Of a stretch of DNA of 64,000 bases, positions 17,826 to 27,210 are shown one piece after another. The position numbers and the translations under genes are program-made. The notes below the pieces were generated by a model. The model had not been told where the DNA came from and did not search any database. It saw only the letters and a program-made list of their open reading frames with translations. This DNA is from Flavobacterium litorale. Its GTDB lineage: Bacteria; Bacteroidota; Bacteroidia; Flavobacteriales; Flavobacteriaceae. Position 1 is the stretch's first letter; each line of letters opens with the position of its first letter. The stretch covers positions 2,220,501 to 2,284,500 of the forward strand of contig NZ_CP080429.1 in the NCBI RefSeq assembly GCF_019613795.1, written 5' to 3'.

Positions 17826-18305
17826 CTATAAATCTTTAAATATAGTATGCATTAAGCGTTTTTTATCGTTAATGCTTTCCTCTAACGATATCATTGTTTC
17901 TGTTCTGTAAACACCATCAATATCATCTATCATAAAAATTACTTCTTTAGCATGTTTTGTATCTCTAGCACGTATTTTACAAAATACATTAAATTTGCCT
18001 GTAGTAACGTGAGCAACAGTAACAAATGGTATTTCGTTTATACGCTCTAATACAAATTTAGTTTGCGATGTATTATGAAGAAATACTCCTACGTAAGCTA
18101 TGAAGGAGTATCCTAATTTTTCATAATCAAGGGTTAACGATGAACCTGTAATAATACCGGCATCTTCCATTTTTTTTACCCTTACGTGTACCGTTCCTGC
18201 TGATATTAATAACCTTTTGGCAATATCGGTAAACGGAACTCTAGTATTGTCAATCAGCATATCTAATATCTGATGATCAACTTCATCTAAACGGAATTTA
18301 CTCAT
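17826..18305 (-). CDS. Lrp/AsnC-family transcriptional regulator
   Basis: This 159-residue protein has an N-terminal helix-turn-helix (LDEVDHQILDMLIDNTRVPF, then AGTVHVRVKKMEDAGII, about 5-55). A C-terminal RAM effector domain follows, with GYSFIAYVGV and TGKFNVFCKIRARD. Family members sense amino acids and form octamers. The basic C-terminal extension (NDKKRLMHTIFKDL) is short. The target is not evident, since its neighbours are a terminator and an M14 peptidase gene on the same strand. Confidence 0.92.
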   Translation of the reverse strand: MSKFRLDEVDHQILDMLIDNTRVPFTDIAKRLLISAGTVHVRVKKMEDAGIITGSSLTLDYEKLGYSFIAYVGVFLHNTSQTKFVLERINEIPFVTVAHVTTGKFNVFCKIRARDTKHAKEVIFMIDDIDGVYRTETMISLEESINDKKRLMHTIFKDL

Positions 18306-18366
18306 AAATGTGTTTTTTTATTTGTGTAATTATATTTAGTTTATTATCTGTTTATATTGAAAATTA

Positions 18367-19530
18367 TTACATTATTTCAGTGCCATTAACGAATTTTCTA
18401 TCAGGCTGTATTAAAAAATTTGCTTTTGTATCAAAAATGGGATAATTATTACCATCTTCCCCTACATAAAGCCCATTTTTCGCATCATATTCTGTATGAC
18501 CTATTGCAATTTCTGGATTATCTATTTTTTTAATAAATGCCTGAAATATTATCGAATTCTCAAATAACACTTCTTTATATTGAGATGCAAAAATCGCGAT
18601 TTTTTCTTTACTTTCATAATCTACATTGATATTTCTATAAACGAAATCATAAAATAACTGTTTATTTTGAGGAATATCAAAATAACTTTTAGTTTTGTTA
18701 ACAACTATAACGTTTTCGTTAATCGCATTAATTCCTGATATTAATGCGAAAAATATAAATCTCCTTGTTTCTTCTCGCTGATAATCATTCTGATAGTGTC
18801 CTGCTTCAAATAATACTGTAGGTATTCCTAACGTCTGAAAGTAATCTCCAACACAATTTGCATTATACGAATCGTCATAACGCCCTACCTGTTCAGGTAT
18901 ATGTTTTTGCAACACATCATTCATCGCTACAATAAGGTTCATTGCTATTTGGCGTTGGCTATTTATGGCTCTTTCAGCATTAAAAGCAGGTGCTAAAAAA
19001 GAAACCGTAGCTGGTTGGGTACCATTTGTATTTTCTACACCAAAAATAGTACGTTGGTCGTGCATATTATAGCAATAATGGGGCTTAAATGCAGTAAAAG
19101 CATCACGTAACAGTTTACTCTCTGGTTGTGAGAGGTTAGTAGCATCACGATTTAAATCTACTTTATTAGCATTTTCGCGCGTATATAGTGTTGCCCCATC
19201 AGGGTTTAGTATTGGTATTATATAAAAAGTAAAATTATTTTTAATAGTATTGGTAGCTGTGGTATCGGTTTTTAGCCAATTAAGCATATCAAACAATGCT
19301 TTGGTACAGGTTGATTCGTTACCGTGCATTTGCGACCATATCAAGATTTTTGTTTTCCCATTACCTACAATAATAGTGTGTATAGGTTTACCTAAAACAG
19401 AGTTACCCAAAACACCTATTGTAAAATACGAATTGAGGTTACTTAATAATGGCTCTATATGATTATTGGTAATGTAACGCCCTGTAATTGTTTGCTCTTT
19501 ATATTTTTTGTGTAAAGCTTCTAAATTCAT
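18367..19530 (-). CDS. M14-family zinc carboxypeptidase-like protein
   Basis: I place the start at the ATG at 19530 (MNLEALHKKYKEQ). The frame extends 30 codons further, but that part overlaps the operator region and looks non-coding. In the 387-residue protein the zinc ligands are His69 and Glu72 (SQMHGNES) and His157 (YNMHDQ). The catalytic Glu is Glu242 (LFEAGHYQND), and NPDGA and DLNRD are also present. No signal peptide is visible, so it probably acts in the cytoplasm on peptides or N-acyl amino acids. It is divergent from an XRE regulator and probably controlled by it. Confidence 0.87.
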   Translation of the reverse strand: MNLEALHKKYKEQTITGRYITNNHIEPLLSNLNSYFTIGVLGNSVLGKPIHTIIVGNGKTKILIWSQMHGNESTCTKALFDMLNWLKTDTTATNTIKNNFTFYIIPILNPDGATLYTRENANKVDLNRDATNLSQPESKLLRDAFTAFKPHYCYNMHDQRTIFGVENTNGTQPATVSFLAPAFNAERAINSQRQIAMNLIVAMNDVLQKHIPEQVGRYDDSYNANCVGDYFQTLGIPTVLFEAGHYQNDYQREETRRFIFFALISGINAINENVIVVNKTKSYFDIPQNKQLFYDFVYRNINVDYESKEKIAIFASQYKEVLFENSIIFQAFIKKIDNPEIAIGHTEYDAKNGLYVGEDGNNYPIFDTKANFLIQPDRKFVNGTEIM

Positions 19531-19544
19531 AGTAATCTCAATTA

Positions 19545-19618
19545 GTTTACAAAAGTAAACAACATATATTTTACATTTGTAAACAACATTTTTAGCTAAT
19601 TTGATTACACAAGTAAAC
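19545..19618. promoter_or_regulatory. Three operators upstream of the M14 gene (GTTTAC-N4-GTAAAC)
   Basis: Site 1 is a perfect palindrome, GTTTACAAAAGTAAAC (19545-19560). Site 2 is TTTTACATTTGTAAAC (19569-19584, one mismatch). Site 3 is GATTACACAAGTAAAC (19603-19618, one mismatch). A minus-strand -7 element TACTTTTG (19557-19550) for the peptidase gene falls inside site 1. The same motif lies before the divergent XRE gene. Confidence 0.72.
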
Positions 19619-19761
19619 ATGTTTTGATTACCTTTTAAACAAACAAATCTTAATTAATAAAATTGAATTCAAATATTTAATAATCATATAGTTAAATACT
19701 ATAATCAGAAGTTTTTATTTAAATATTTTGCAGCTATTTTATCTTTTCTTGGTAGATGAAT

Positions 19762-19784
19762 TAACTTTGTTTACATTTGTAAAA
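19762..19784 (+). promoter_or_regulatory. XRE promoter -7 element and operator 4
   Basis: TAACTTTG (19762-19769) fits TAnnTTTG. It shares its last base with operator GTTTACATTTGTAAAA (19769-19784, one mismatch to the palindrome). The transcription start would fall inside the operator, so binding should repress the regulator's own gene. A weaker fifth site, TGTTACAATGGTAAAC (19794-19809), spans the start codon. Confidence 0.68.
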
Positions 19785-19800
19785 ACAAATTGATGTTACA

Positions 19801-20241
19801 ATGGTAAACACTGATGATTTTATAAAACGACTTGAGTTAATATTGGAATATTACGCAATGTCTGCCTCTGTATTTGCAGATAAATTGGGGGTGCAACGCT
19901 CTGGCGTATCGCATCTGTTATCTGGCAGAAACAAACCTAGCTTGGATTTTGTTTTAAAGTTGGTAGATTGTTTTCCTGAGGTAGATTTATATTGGCTGTT
20001 AAACGGCAAAGGTAGTTTTCCTAAAAAAGAAGTATCTCAGAATAGTAGTACCCCTACTCCATCAATTACTAGTAATAAACCTTATGCAGAAAGTTTATTT
20101 GATGTTGAAGGGAATAAAAACAACAACAGTAGTGAAGCTGACTCATTTGTTAAGGACGGCATTAGTAATAATAATACCGATATAGAGAGAATTGTAATTT
20201 TTTATAAGGATGGTACTTTTAAAAACTATATTTCATCATGA
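19801..20241 (+). CDS. XRE-family helix-turn-helix regulator
   Basis: This 146-residue protein has an N-terminal Cro/C1-type domain (about 5-70): FIKRLELILEYYAMSASVFA, GVQRSGVSHLLSGRNKPSLD and DLYWLLNGKGSFP. The rest is a polar, Ser/Asn-rich linker and a short C-terminal strand pair (IERIVIFYKDGTFKNYI). It is divergent from the M14 gene. Four or five copies of one palindrome lie across the shared promoter region, which makes it the obvious binder. Confidence 0.9.
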   Translation: MVNTDDFIKRLELILEYYAMSASVFADKLGVQRSGVSHLLSGRNKPSLDFVLKLVDCFPEVDLYWLLNGKGSFPKKEVSQNSSTPTPSITSNKPYAESLFDVEGNKNNNSSEADSFVKDGISNNNTDIERIVIFYKDGTFKNYISS

Positions 20242-20242
20242 A

Positions 20243-20281
20243 AAAACCCCGAAATATCTCGCTAAAGACAACTTCGGGGCT
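20243..20281 (-). terminator. Terminator of the acyltransferase gene
   Basis: On the minus strand, CCCCGAA pairs with TTCGGGG across a 19-base loop and is followed by TTTTTT. It lies about 160 bases beyond the acyltransferase stop. The loop is longer than usual. Confidence 0.55.
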
Positions 20282-20439
20282 TATTAACCAATAAAACAAA
20301 CACAAATTATTTGCTAGTCAACACAAGCAAAATCATTTTTAAGTTTATGTAATCAGTTTTCAACTATTATTTATACATTAAAATTACCAACTATTCTCGT
20401 AAAAACATAATTATTAGCGTTAAACTATTCTTAAGTTCT

Positions 20440-20991
20440 TTACTTAGGTTCGTAACTGTTGGCTGATATATAACCTTTTACACCCTTATAATGGGCTTCT
20501 AGGGCAGTAAAGTCAATACCTTTATTGCCAGTAAGGTAGTATGGGGCTGCTATATTTACTTCTTTTTTAGCATAGTTAAACGCTACGGGTACAATTGGTA
20601 CATTCGCCTTTAGTGCAATATAATAAAAGCCTGTTTTCCATTGTACTACCTTTTTTCTGGTCCCTTCTGGTGCTATTGCAAGCCGTAGTACTTCTTTTTC
20701 ATCAAAAATGGCAGCAATAGCATCTACTTTGTTTTCTGTTTTTTGTCTGTTTAGTGGCGTTCCTCCCATCCATTTAAAATAAACACCAAACGGAAATACA
20801 AAAAGTTCTTTCTTGGCTACAAAATTCATTTCTAAACCTATTATGCCTCTTGTAAATACACCAACTATAAAATCTGTCCAACTTGTATGGGATACAACTA
20901 TTATAATGCACTTTTTTACATCGGGATGCATAAAACCCTTTATGCGCCAACCCATTAGTGTAAAGAAGATAAATTGATATATTTTTTTCAT
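20440..20991 (-). CDS. 1-acyl-glycerol-3-phosphate acyltransferase-like protein (PlsC family)
   Basis: Starting at the ATG at 20991 gives 183 residues beginning MKKIYQFIFFTLMGW. The acyltransferase motifs are H35-TSWT-D40 (HX4D) and APEGTRKK (EGTR at 109-112), with GGTPLNR between them. The enzyme should transfer acyl groups to a lysophospholipid at the inner membrane. It is shorter than typical PlsC (about 240 residues), so the exact substrate is uncertain. Confidence 0.85.
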   Translation of the reverse strand: MKKIYQFIFFTLMGWRIKGFMHPDVKKCIIIVVSHTSWTDFIVGVFTRGIIGLEMNFVAKKELFVFPFGVYFKWMGGTPLNRQKTENKVDAIAAIFDEKEVLRLAIAPEGTRKKVVQWKTGFYYIALKANVPIVPVAFNYAKKEVNIAAPYYLTGNKGIDFTALEAHYKGVKGYISANSYEPK

Positions 20992-21051
20992 AATTGCATA
21001 AAAAGCGAGCGGTAAAAATACTATATATTTACCACACAAAAACATTTGCCA

Positions 21052-21714
21052 ATGCTAAAGCGACTGCTGAGTTTCCTTATTCCGATAAACATATACCGAA
21101 AAAAATCAGATATTAGTAAAAACCTGGAGGTGACTTGGAATAATGGGCAATTGGTGGTTGACTCTAAAAATACCAACTACTCCTACGGAAGTTTGCAGCG
21201 CATACTACGCAAAGGTTTACAATACATTGGTTATGATAGAATAAGGGGTTTTAATGAAGTACTTGTTCTTGGGGTTGCTGGTGGTAGTGTATTAAAAACG
21301 CTAGTAGAAGAAGTTAATTTTGAAGGCAATATTACAGGGGTAGAAATAGATCCTGATGTTATTGAAATAGCCAATACGTACTTTGGTATTAATGAAATTA
21401 CAAATCTAGAGATTATTATAGATGATGCTTTTGAATTTGTATTGAAAACAAAGAAAAAATACGATTTAATAATTATAGATATCTTTCAAGACACAGTAAT
21501 GCCCAACTTTTTATTTGAAGATTTTTTTATAAACAGAATTAATTATTTACTACACGTAAATGGATTTATATTATTTAATACCATGACTTTAAATAAAAAG
21601 GATAAAGAACGTAATTTACGATATAGTACTCGCTTTGATGAAGATTACTCAGTACGTATGTACCCTAAAGTAGAAGATCATAATGAACTTTTTACCATTA
21701 AAAAATTAAAATAG
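21052..21714 (+). CDS. Spermidine-synthase-like methyltransferase-fold protein
   Basis: About 220 residues with a Rossmann fold of the spermidine synthase/class I methyltransferase type: VLVLGVAGGSVLKTLV (motif I), GVEIDPDVIEIANTYF (acidic loop), DAFEFV and YDLIIIDIFQD. It lacks the N-terminal strand domain of true SpeE, and the polyamine-binding residues cannot be confirmed. The ATG at 21052 is preferred over an in-frame TTG six bases upstream. It is divergent from the acyltransferase, about 60 bases apart. Confidence 0.75.
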   Translation: MLKRLLSFLIPINIYRKKSDISKNLEVTWNNGQLVVDSKNTNYSYGSLQRILRKGLQYIGYDRIRGFNEVLVLGVAGGSVLKTLVEEVNFEGNITGVEIDPDVIEIANTYFGINEITNLEIIIDDAFEFVLKTKKKYDLIIIDIFQDTVMPNFLFEDFFINRINYLLHVNGFILFNTMTLNKKDKERNLRYSTRFDEDYSVRMYPKVEDHNELFTIKKLK

Positions 21715-21742
21715 TTACCTTAATAAAAATACAAAATTAACA

Positions 21743-21817
21743 ATGTACCACCCACGATTATACGGTGATTTTTATGATATGGGCACAAAGTATAGCAAAC
21801 TAAGGTTGGATTGGTAG
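21743..21817 (+). pseudogene. Remnant of a C45-like acyltransferase/peptidase gene
   Basis: A 24-codon frame reads MYHPRLYGDFYDMGTKYSKL and then stops. This resembles the opening of C45 (penicillin N-acyltransferase-like) proteins, which begin with HPR(L/F)xGxxYEMGxxYG. The catalytic Cys and the remaining 300 or so residues are absent, since kdsB ends only 23 bases later. It may be a deletion scar. The resemblance is from memory and covers few residues. Confidence 0.4.
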
Positions 21818-21839
21818 CTTAAAAAGCAAAAATAACAAT

Positions 21840-22571
21840 TTATTTAGCCCAAAATTTTCTAGCTTGTTCCAAATCCTCGGGGGTATCTATACCAATACCT
21901 ATATGTGCAGTTTCTACCATTTTTATTTTCTTACCATATTCAAGATAACGTAATTGCTCTAGCTTTTCCGAAGCTTCGAGCGATTGCATGGGTAAGTTGT
22001 AAAAATCCAGTAGAGCGTGCTTTCTAAACGCATAAATACCAATGTGTTTAAAGTAGCGTACCCCTGCGTTGGTATCTCTGGGGTATGGTATTACAGAACG
22101 CGAAAAATAGAGTGCAAAATGCTTTTGGTCTATCACTACTTTTACGTTGTTGGGATTTTCAATAGCCTCATTATCCGTAATGTGCAACATTAACGATGCT
22201 AAATCTATCTCGCGAGCTGTATCCGTTTTAAACACCTCAAGCAGTTCCGCTAAAGGCTCTTTATTAATAAAAGGTTCATCGCCTTGTACGTTTACCACAA
22301 TATCCACGTCCATGTGTTCTACCGCTTCCGCAATACGGTCGCTACCACTTTCGTGCTCTTTTATGCTCATTATAGCTTTACCACCATTGGTAGTTATTTC
22401 CTTAAAAATAATATCCGAATCAGTTACTACAAAAACGTCATTGAATAAATTGGTTTTTACAGCAGCCTCGTATGTACGCATGATTACGGTTTTACCCGCC
22501 AAATCTTGCATTAGCTTAGCAGGAAAGCGCGTACTGGCATATCGGGCAGGTATAACGGCTATTATTTTCAT
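21840..22571 (-). CDS. kdsB: 3-deoxy-manno-octulosonate cytidylyltransferase
   Basis: The 243-residue enzyme activates KDO as CMP-KDO for lipopolysaccharide synthesis. Motifs are [15 protein letters not shown] (7-21), the nucleotide-binding [11 protein letters not shown] (about 92-102), [10 protein letters not shown] and [12 protein letters not shown]. Length and motifs fit the family over the whole chain. It follows the helicase gene by 17 bases on the same strand and is probably co-transcribed. Confidence 0.95.
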   Translation of the reverse strand: MKIIAVIPARYASTRFPAKLMQDLAGKTVIMRTYEAAVKTNLFNDVFVVTDSDIIFKEITTNGGKAIMSIKEHESGSDRIAEAVEHMDVDIVVNVQGDEPFINKEPLAELLEVFKTDTAREIDLASLMLHITDNEAIENPNNVKVVIDQKHFALYFSRSVIPYPRDTNAGVRYFKHIGIYAFRKHALLDFYNLPMQSLEASEKLEQLRYLEYGKKIKMVETAHIGIGIDTPEDLEQARKFWAK

Positions 22572-22588
22572 AAATGGTATTGTGTTAA

Positions 22589-24010
22589 CTATTCTTCAAA
22601 ATTTTCATCTTTAAAACCAATCAGGTATAACTTATTTTGTGCTCGTGTTACTGCGGTGTACAACCATCTAATATAATCGCGGTTAATACCATCGGGCAAG
22701 TAGGGTTGTTCTACAAAAACGGTATTCCATTGCCCACCCTGCGATTTATGACACGTCATGGCATAAGAAAACTTTACTTGTAAGGCATTAAAGTGCGGGT
22801 TATTCTTAGTTTTTAAAAACTTTTTATATTTCGGTTCATCCTCATAATCTTTTTGCACTTCTTCATACAATCGGTTCGATTCTTCGTACGTTAACGATGC
22901 CGATTCGCTACTTATGGTATCAAGTAGCAAAACAGTTTCAAAAGGGATCTGGTTCGGGTAATCAACCATTCGTACTTTTACTTTCGCAAATTTAAAACCA
23001 TAAAACTCTTCAATCCTGAAAATTTCGAGCACTTCTATAATATCGCCATTGGCTATAAACCCAGCTTCGGACTTTTCGTTAAGCCAAAAATAATTATTTT
23101 TTACCACCATCAAAAAATCACCCGACGATAGTTCGCTTTCTCTGCCCAATATCTTGTAGCGTATTTGCTGGTTGTATTGGTTGGCGCGCTTGTTAGAGCG
23201 CACTATAAAAGCCGTATCTTCTATGCTAAAATTACTGTAGGCTTGGTTTATGGCATCTTCTATATCATAACCATCCACTAGGCGGGTAATATCTTTAAAT
23301 CCTTTTAGTTTAAACTGAAAGGTATCTATAAAGGCAGATTTTAATATTTCGCGTAGCTCCGTGGCATTGTACAGTATGCCCGAGTTATTTTCCTGTCGCA
23401 TTACCTCGTCCAGCTCTATTTGCTGTACGTCTTTTAGGTAATGCATTCCCAAAGTATCAATATCCAATGCAGGGCTAATATCAGCGTTTACAGGGGGTAA
23501 CTGCGCAGTATCGCCAATTAATATCATCTTACAATTTTCTCCAGCATATACATACTGCATCAAATCATCCAATAACGAACCATTTTCGTACATTTTCGAT
23601 TCTGATGCAGTATCGGATATCATCGAAGCTTCATCTACTAAAAAAATAGTGTTTTTAAACTTATTGGGCTGCATGGTAAAACCAACAGCTCCTCCACTAC
23701 CCTTTTTAGGAAAATAAATACGTTTGTGTATGGTAAAAGCTGGTTTTTGCGAATAGTTGGCTATTACTTTTGCTGCCCTACCTGTAGGGGCTAGTAAAAC
23801 ATATTTTTTATCGGCTTCGCGAAGGTGGTTTACAATAGTAGATATTACGGTTGTTTTTCCTGTACCCGCATAGCCTTTTAGTACAAAAAGCTCATCGTTA
23901 TTGGTATTCGTAATAAAAGTGGCTATTTTTTCCAGAAAAATGTCCTGTTTTAGCGTAGGTTCAAACGGGAAATTTTCGCGAAGTATTTTATAAAATAAGC
24001 CTGATTGCAT
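22589..24010 (-). CDS. RecD-like superfamily 1 DNA helicase
   Basis: The 473-residue protein has Walker [10 protein letters not shown] (46-54), Walker [12 protein letters not shown], motif [15 protein letters not shown], motif [14 protein letters not shown] and motif [17 protein letters not shown]. This is the complete set of a RecD/TraA-type 5'-3' helicase. It is shorter than RecD2 and has no RecBCD partner nearby. Bacteroidota usually carry this stand-alone form. Its exact role in repair is not known. Confidence 0.9.
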   Translation of the reverse strand: MQSGLFYKILRENFPFEPTLKQDIFLEKIATFITNTNNDELFVLKGYAGTGKTTVISTIVNHLREADKKYVLLAPTGRAAKVIANYSQKPAFTIHKRIYFPKKGSGGAVGFTMQPNKFKNTIFLVDEASMISDTASESKMYENGSLLDDLMQYVYAGENCKMILIGDTAQLPPVNADISPALDIDTLGMHYLKDVQQIELDEVMRQENNSGILYNATELREILKSAFIDTFQFKLKGFKDITRLVDGYDIEDAINQAYSNFSIEDTAFIVRSNKRANQYNQQIRYKILGRESELSSGDFLMVVKNNYFWLNEKSEAGFIANGDIIEVLEIFRIEEFYGFKFAKVKVRMVDYPNQIPFETVLLLDTISSESASLTYEESNRLYEEVQKDYEDEPKYKKFLKTKNNPHFNALQVKFSYAMTCHKSQGGQWNTVFVEQPYLPDGINRDYIRWLYTAVTRAQNKLYLIGFKDENFEE

Positions 24011-24120
24011 GCAGTAGCGTAAATTGTAGGGTTTAAAAAACCAAAGATAATACGATTTTAAGGAGTAACTGGGCTTATAGTAAAAAAGATGTAAATTTGC
24101 GTACGTAACCTACCTTGTTA

Positions 24121-24924
24121 ATGAATACTGCTATTACTACAAAAAATTATAAAAAACTCGTACTCCAAATCGGTAGTAACGGAATGTCGTTCTGTACTAT
24201 CGATACTTTAAACAATACGCTTTCGGAGATACAAAGTAGTACCTTCTCTAAATTTGAACCTATCGAAGATGAATTATGGAAGTTGTTTGTAGCCCACCCC
24301 GAATTAAAAATGGAATACGATGATGTAGTAGTATTGCACGACAATAATTTTAATACGTTTGTGCCCAATGCACTATTTGATGAAAATTATTTGGGGAGTT
24401 ACCTACAATACAACACTAAAGTATTTGAAACTGACTTTTTTGCTTTTGATGCCATAGCAAATTACGAGATGAATAATGTTTACGTACCTATGGTTAATGT
24501 GAACAATTATTTAATTGACAGGTTTGGCACTTTCGACTATAAAAACACTAACAGCATACTGGTTGATAAGGTATTAGATGCCTCTAAAAATATTGATGAG
24601 AAACAAGTTTTTGCACACATACAAGATGCACGTTTTGAAATAGTTATAGCGCACAACCAAAAGTTATTGTTATACAACTCATTTGAGTACAACACACCCG
24701 AAGATTTCCTGTATTACGTGTTGTTTACTATGGAGCAATTATTACTAAACCCCGAAACGGTAAAGGTAATTTTACTGGGTAAAATATCGCAAACCAACCC
24801 CTGCTACACATTGGCCTATACCTACATTAGAAACATTTCGTTTTACGATACGGAGGCTTTACAGGAAAAATATAGTATTAACAGCAACGAGGCAACACAA
24901 CATTTTATACTACTAAACGCATGA
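24121..24924 (+). CDS. DUF3822 family protein
   Basis: The 267-residue protein matches DUF3822, a Bacteroidota family usually found directly before rsmD. It has an actin-like look (LVLQIGSNGMSFCTID, and FEIVIAHNQKLLLYNSFEYNT). The ATG at 24121 is preferred to an in-frame TTG six bases earlier. A -7 element TAAATTTG (24092-24099) lies upstream. The end overlaps rsmD by 4 bases (ATGA), so the two are translationally coupled. Function is unknown. Confidence 0.85.
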   Translation: MNTAITTKNYKKLVLQIGSNGMSFCTIDTLNNTLSEIQSSTFSKFEPIEDELWKLFVAHPELKMEYDDVVVLHDNNFNTFVPNALFDENYLGSYLQYNTKVFETDFFAFDAIANYEMNNVYVPMVNVNNYLIDRFGTFDYKNTNSILVDKVLDASKNIDEKQVFAHIQDARFEIVIAHNQKLLLYNSFEYNTPEDFLYYVLFTMEQLLLNPETVKVILLGKISQTNPCYTLAYTYIRNISFYDTEALQEKYSINSNEATQHFILLNA

Positions 24925-25502
24925 GAATAATATCGGGTAAATACAAAGGCAGACGATTAAACCCACCTAAAAACCTACCTGTACGCCCTACTACCGATAT
25001 GAGTAAAGAGGCGTTGTTTAATATCCTTAATAATTATTATGATTTTGAGGGGCTAAAAGTACTCGATTTATTTTCGGGTACGGGTAACCTTAGTTACGAG
25101 TTTGCCTCGCGTGGGGCTGAGAATATTACGGCTGTAGATGCTGATTTTGGGTGTGTAAAATACATTAAGCAAACTGCTAATGAATTTGATTTTAATATCT
25201 CGGCTATAAAAAGTGATGTATATAAGTTTTTAGAGCGCGCTACGCTACGCTACGATATTATTGTTGCCGACCCACCGTATAACTTTACCCAACAAGAATT
25301 TGAAAAAATAGCACAACTAATTTTTGATAATAATTTGCTAAGCGAAGAAGGTATGCTTATTATAGAACATTCCAAACATACCACACTAGAGCACGTTACC
25401 AACTGGTCGTTTAGTAAAAAATATGGAGGTTCTATTTTTTCGTTTTTTGAGTTTGATAAAGATGAAAGTGATAAAATAAATGAAGATTCTGATATAAAAT
25501 AA
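24921..25502 (+). CDS. rsmD: 16S rRNA (guanine966-N2)-methyltransferase RsmD
   Basis: A 193-residue methyltransferase with the N-terminal MRIISGKYKGRRL typical of RsmD, the SAM-binding VLDLFSGTGNLSYEFASRGA (about 45-64) and the catalytic DPPYNF (about 117-122). It methylates G966 of 16S rRNA. It follows DUF3822 with a 4-base overlap. The C-terminus is slightly longer and more acidic than usual (DKDESDKINEDSDIK). Confidence 0.93.
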   Translation: MRIISGKYKGRRLNPPKNLPVRPTTDMSKEALFNILNNYYDFEGLKVLDLFSGTGNLSYEFASRGAENITAVDADFGCVKYIKQTANEFDFNISAIKSDVYKFLERATLRYDIIVADPPYNFTQQEFEKIAQLIFDNNLLSEEGMLIIEHSKHTTLEHVTNWSFSKKYGGSIFSFFEFDKDESDKINEDSDIK

Positions 25503-25605
25503 TAAGTTCTTTAAATAAATTATTGAACCTTTTTAATTATATACAAACATATAAATTTATATATTTACGTTTATACTAAAATCTTAACTAAAAATTTAAA
25601 TTCAT

Positions 25606-26364
25606 ATGCAATTACAAATCTTTAAATATGAAGATGAAGATCATTTTGATAACCTTACAACTATTGAAATAGAAGGGGAAGCTTGGTTTGTTGCAAGCGA
25701 AGTATGCAAGCTACTAGACATAAAAAATACAAGTGATGCTGTTTCAAGGCTTGATGATGATGAGAAAAATACTATCGTTATAACCGATGGTACTTCTGGT
25801 AATCCTAATAAGACAATAATTTCTGAAAGTGGTTTGTATGCACTTATATTTAGAAGTAGTAAACCATCTGCTAAAAAATTTAGAAAATGGATAACTAAGG
25901 AAGTTATTCCCTCAATAAGGAAAACAGGAAGCTATGGTATAAACCGATTAGAGACAGCAAATTTTGTTGTTAGGTTTAATGACAATTGGGATAGAACAGA
26001 TAAAGGATACTTTTCAGTAATTAGCGAATTATTTATTAGACTATATGGTAGATTCGAAAATATTGGATACAAAATACCTAACAAAGCATTTACAGGAAAA
26101 GAAATAAGACCAGATGTAAGCGTAGGTTTGCTTTTTTCAAAATATTTGAAGAAAAACTACCCTGAATTTGCAAATGATTTTAAAATGTACAATCATGAAT
26201 TTCAAGATGGATCAGAAGTGCAAGCAAGACAATATAAAAATGGTCTTCTGCCTATATTTATTCAGTTTATTGATGACCATTGGATTCCAAAAAATGCAGA
26301 AAAATATTTTAAAGATCGAGATCCAGTAGCTTTAGATTATTTACCCAAATTATTAAATATGTAA
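25606..26364 (+). CDS. BRO-N domain phage antirepressor-like protein
   Basis: The 252-residue protein starts with a BRO-N/prophage antirepressor domain (about 3-110): EAWFVASEVCKLLDIKNTSDAVSRLDDDEK, then ISESGLYALIFRS and KKFRKWITKEVIPSIRKTGSYG. The C-terminal 140 residues (NWDRTDKGYFSVISELFIRLYGRF to the end) belong to no family I can name. Such genes are usual in phages and mobile islands, yet no other phage gene is near. Its stop codon touches the 3' end of the RNase P RNA gene on the other strand. Confidence 0.88.
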   Translation: MQLQIFKYEDEDHFDNLTTIEIEGEAWFVASEVCKLLDIKNTSDAVSRLDDDEKNTIVITDGTSGNPNKTIISESGLYALIFRSSKPSAKKFRKWITKEVIPSIRKTGSYGINRLETANFVVRFNDNWDRTDKGYFSVISELFIRLYGRFENIGYKIPNKAFTGKEIRPDVSVGLLFSKYLKKNYPEFANDFKMYNHEFQDGSEVQARQYKNGLLPIFIQFIDDHWIPKNAEKYFKDRDPVALDYLPKLLNM

Positions 26365-26365
26365 A

Positions 26366-26671
26366 AAGCAGGTCTGTAAGCCGGATTCTGTATTTCTAAG
26401 AAAAGAAACCCTTATCATTTATCTGGGCATAACATTACTATTATGCTCTATCTGCCTACCCCCCAGCATTGGGCGAGCAGCCCTTAATTGCTGGTGTACA
26501 TGGCATTGCACCGCATAGAGTTTACCTGATTTCACTACAGCATTACCTGTACATCCTTTCTGCTGCACTTGTCCTCCCACGCCAAAACATGGTGACGGGC
26601 GTTACCCGCTATGCTGCCCTATGGTGTCCGGACTTTCCTCTCCGTAAACGGAGCGATAAGGCGACCTGCGG
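26366..26671 (-). ncRNA. rnpB: RNase P RNA (class A)
   Basis: On the minus strand the conserved GAGGAAAGTCCGGACACC (26640-26623) is the 5' P4 region. AGAATCCGGCTTACAGACC (26389-26371) is the universal 3' end. GCAGGTC (26669-26663) pairs with GACCTGC (26374-26368) as helix P1, which fixes both ends to within a few bases. A T-run follows the 3' end. The RNA removes 5' leaders from tRNA precursors. Confidence 0.93.
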
Positions 26672-26895
26672 TAGCAAAGATATGCTTTTAGTCTGGAAGT
26701 TTGTAAACTCAAAAGCAATTAGTAAATGTAAGCAAGAGCTAAGTATTGAGGCTATAAATCGTTATTGAAAACTTTGAGACCTTATAACTTTCTACTTTAC
26801 AACTACTGGTATGTTTAACATTTCGTTGGCAGCAGGCAAAATGTTAAAAGCGTAATTTTATTCGTATAAAATCAATATAATTAAAAAGCACTATT

Positions 26896-27192
26896 ATGGA
26901 CAAACGGATGTATCATTACGCAACAGTATCTAAAGCGTTAGCCGAATTGACTAAAAAAGGATATACTACTGATTTTAATTTACGAGAAGACCATGTTGCT
27001 AAAAACTGCGAACAGTTTACAATAGAAGAAGTATACCGTTATGAGGGTGAAACCGACCCTGCTGATGAGGCTACAGTGTATGGAATACAGTCGGAAGAGG
27101 GCGAAAAAGGCGTATTTGTTGCAAGCCATGGTGCCTATACCGAGAACAGTGCTGCTACAATGTTGCATAATATGACTTTAGCTAACCGATAA
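26896..27192 (+). CDS. Small conserved protein of unknown function
   Basis: A 98-residue protein beginning MDKRMYHYATVSKALAELTKKGY. It contains DFNLREDHV, EEVYRYEGETDPADEATVYGI and GVFVASHGAYTE. This is a common Bacteroidota family, sometimes labelled phosphoribosylpyrophosphate synthetase in databases. At a third of the length and without PRPP motifs it cannot be that enzyme. It lies 18 bases upstream of topoisomerase IB and is probably co-transcribed. Confidence 0.78.
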   Translation: MDKRMYHYATVSKALAELTKKGYTTDFNLREDHVAKNCEQFTIEEVYRYEGETDPADEATVYGIQSEEGEKGVFVASHGAYTENSAATMLHNMTLANR

Positions 27193-27210
27193 AATAATAT
27201 ATTACCACAA

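Noticed and set aside
26469..26768. A 99-codon open frame on the plus strand
   Set aside because: It lies mostly within the RNase P RNA gene on the opposite strand; its product shows no protein-like pattern.
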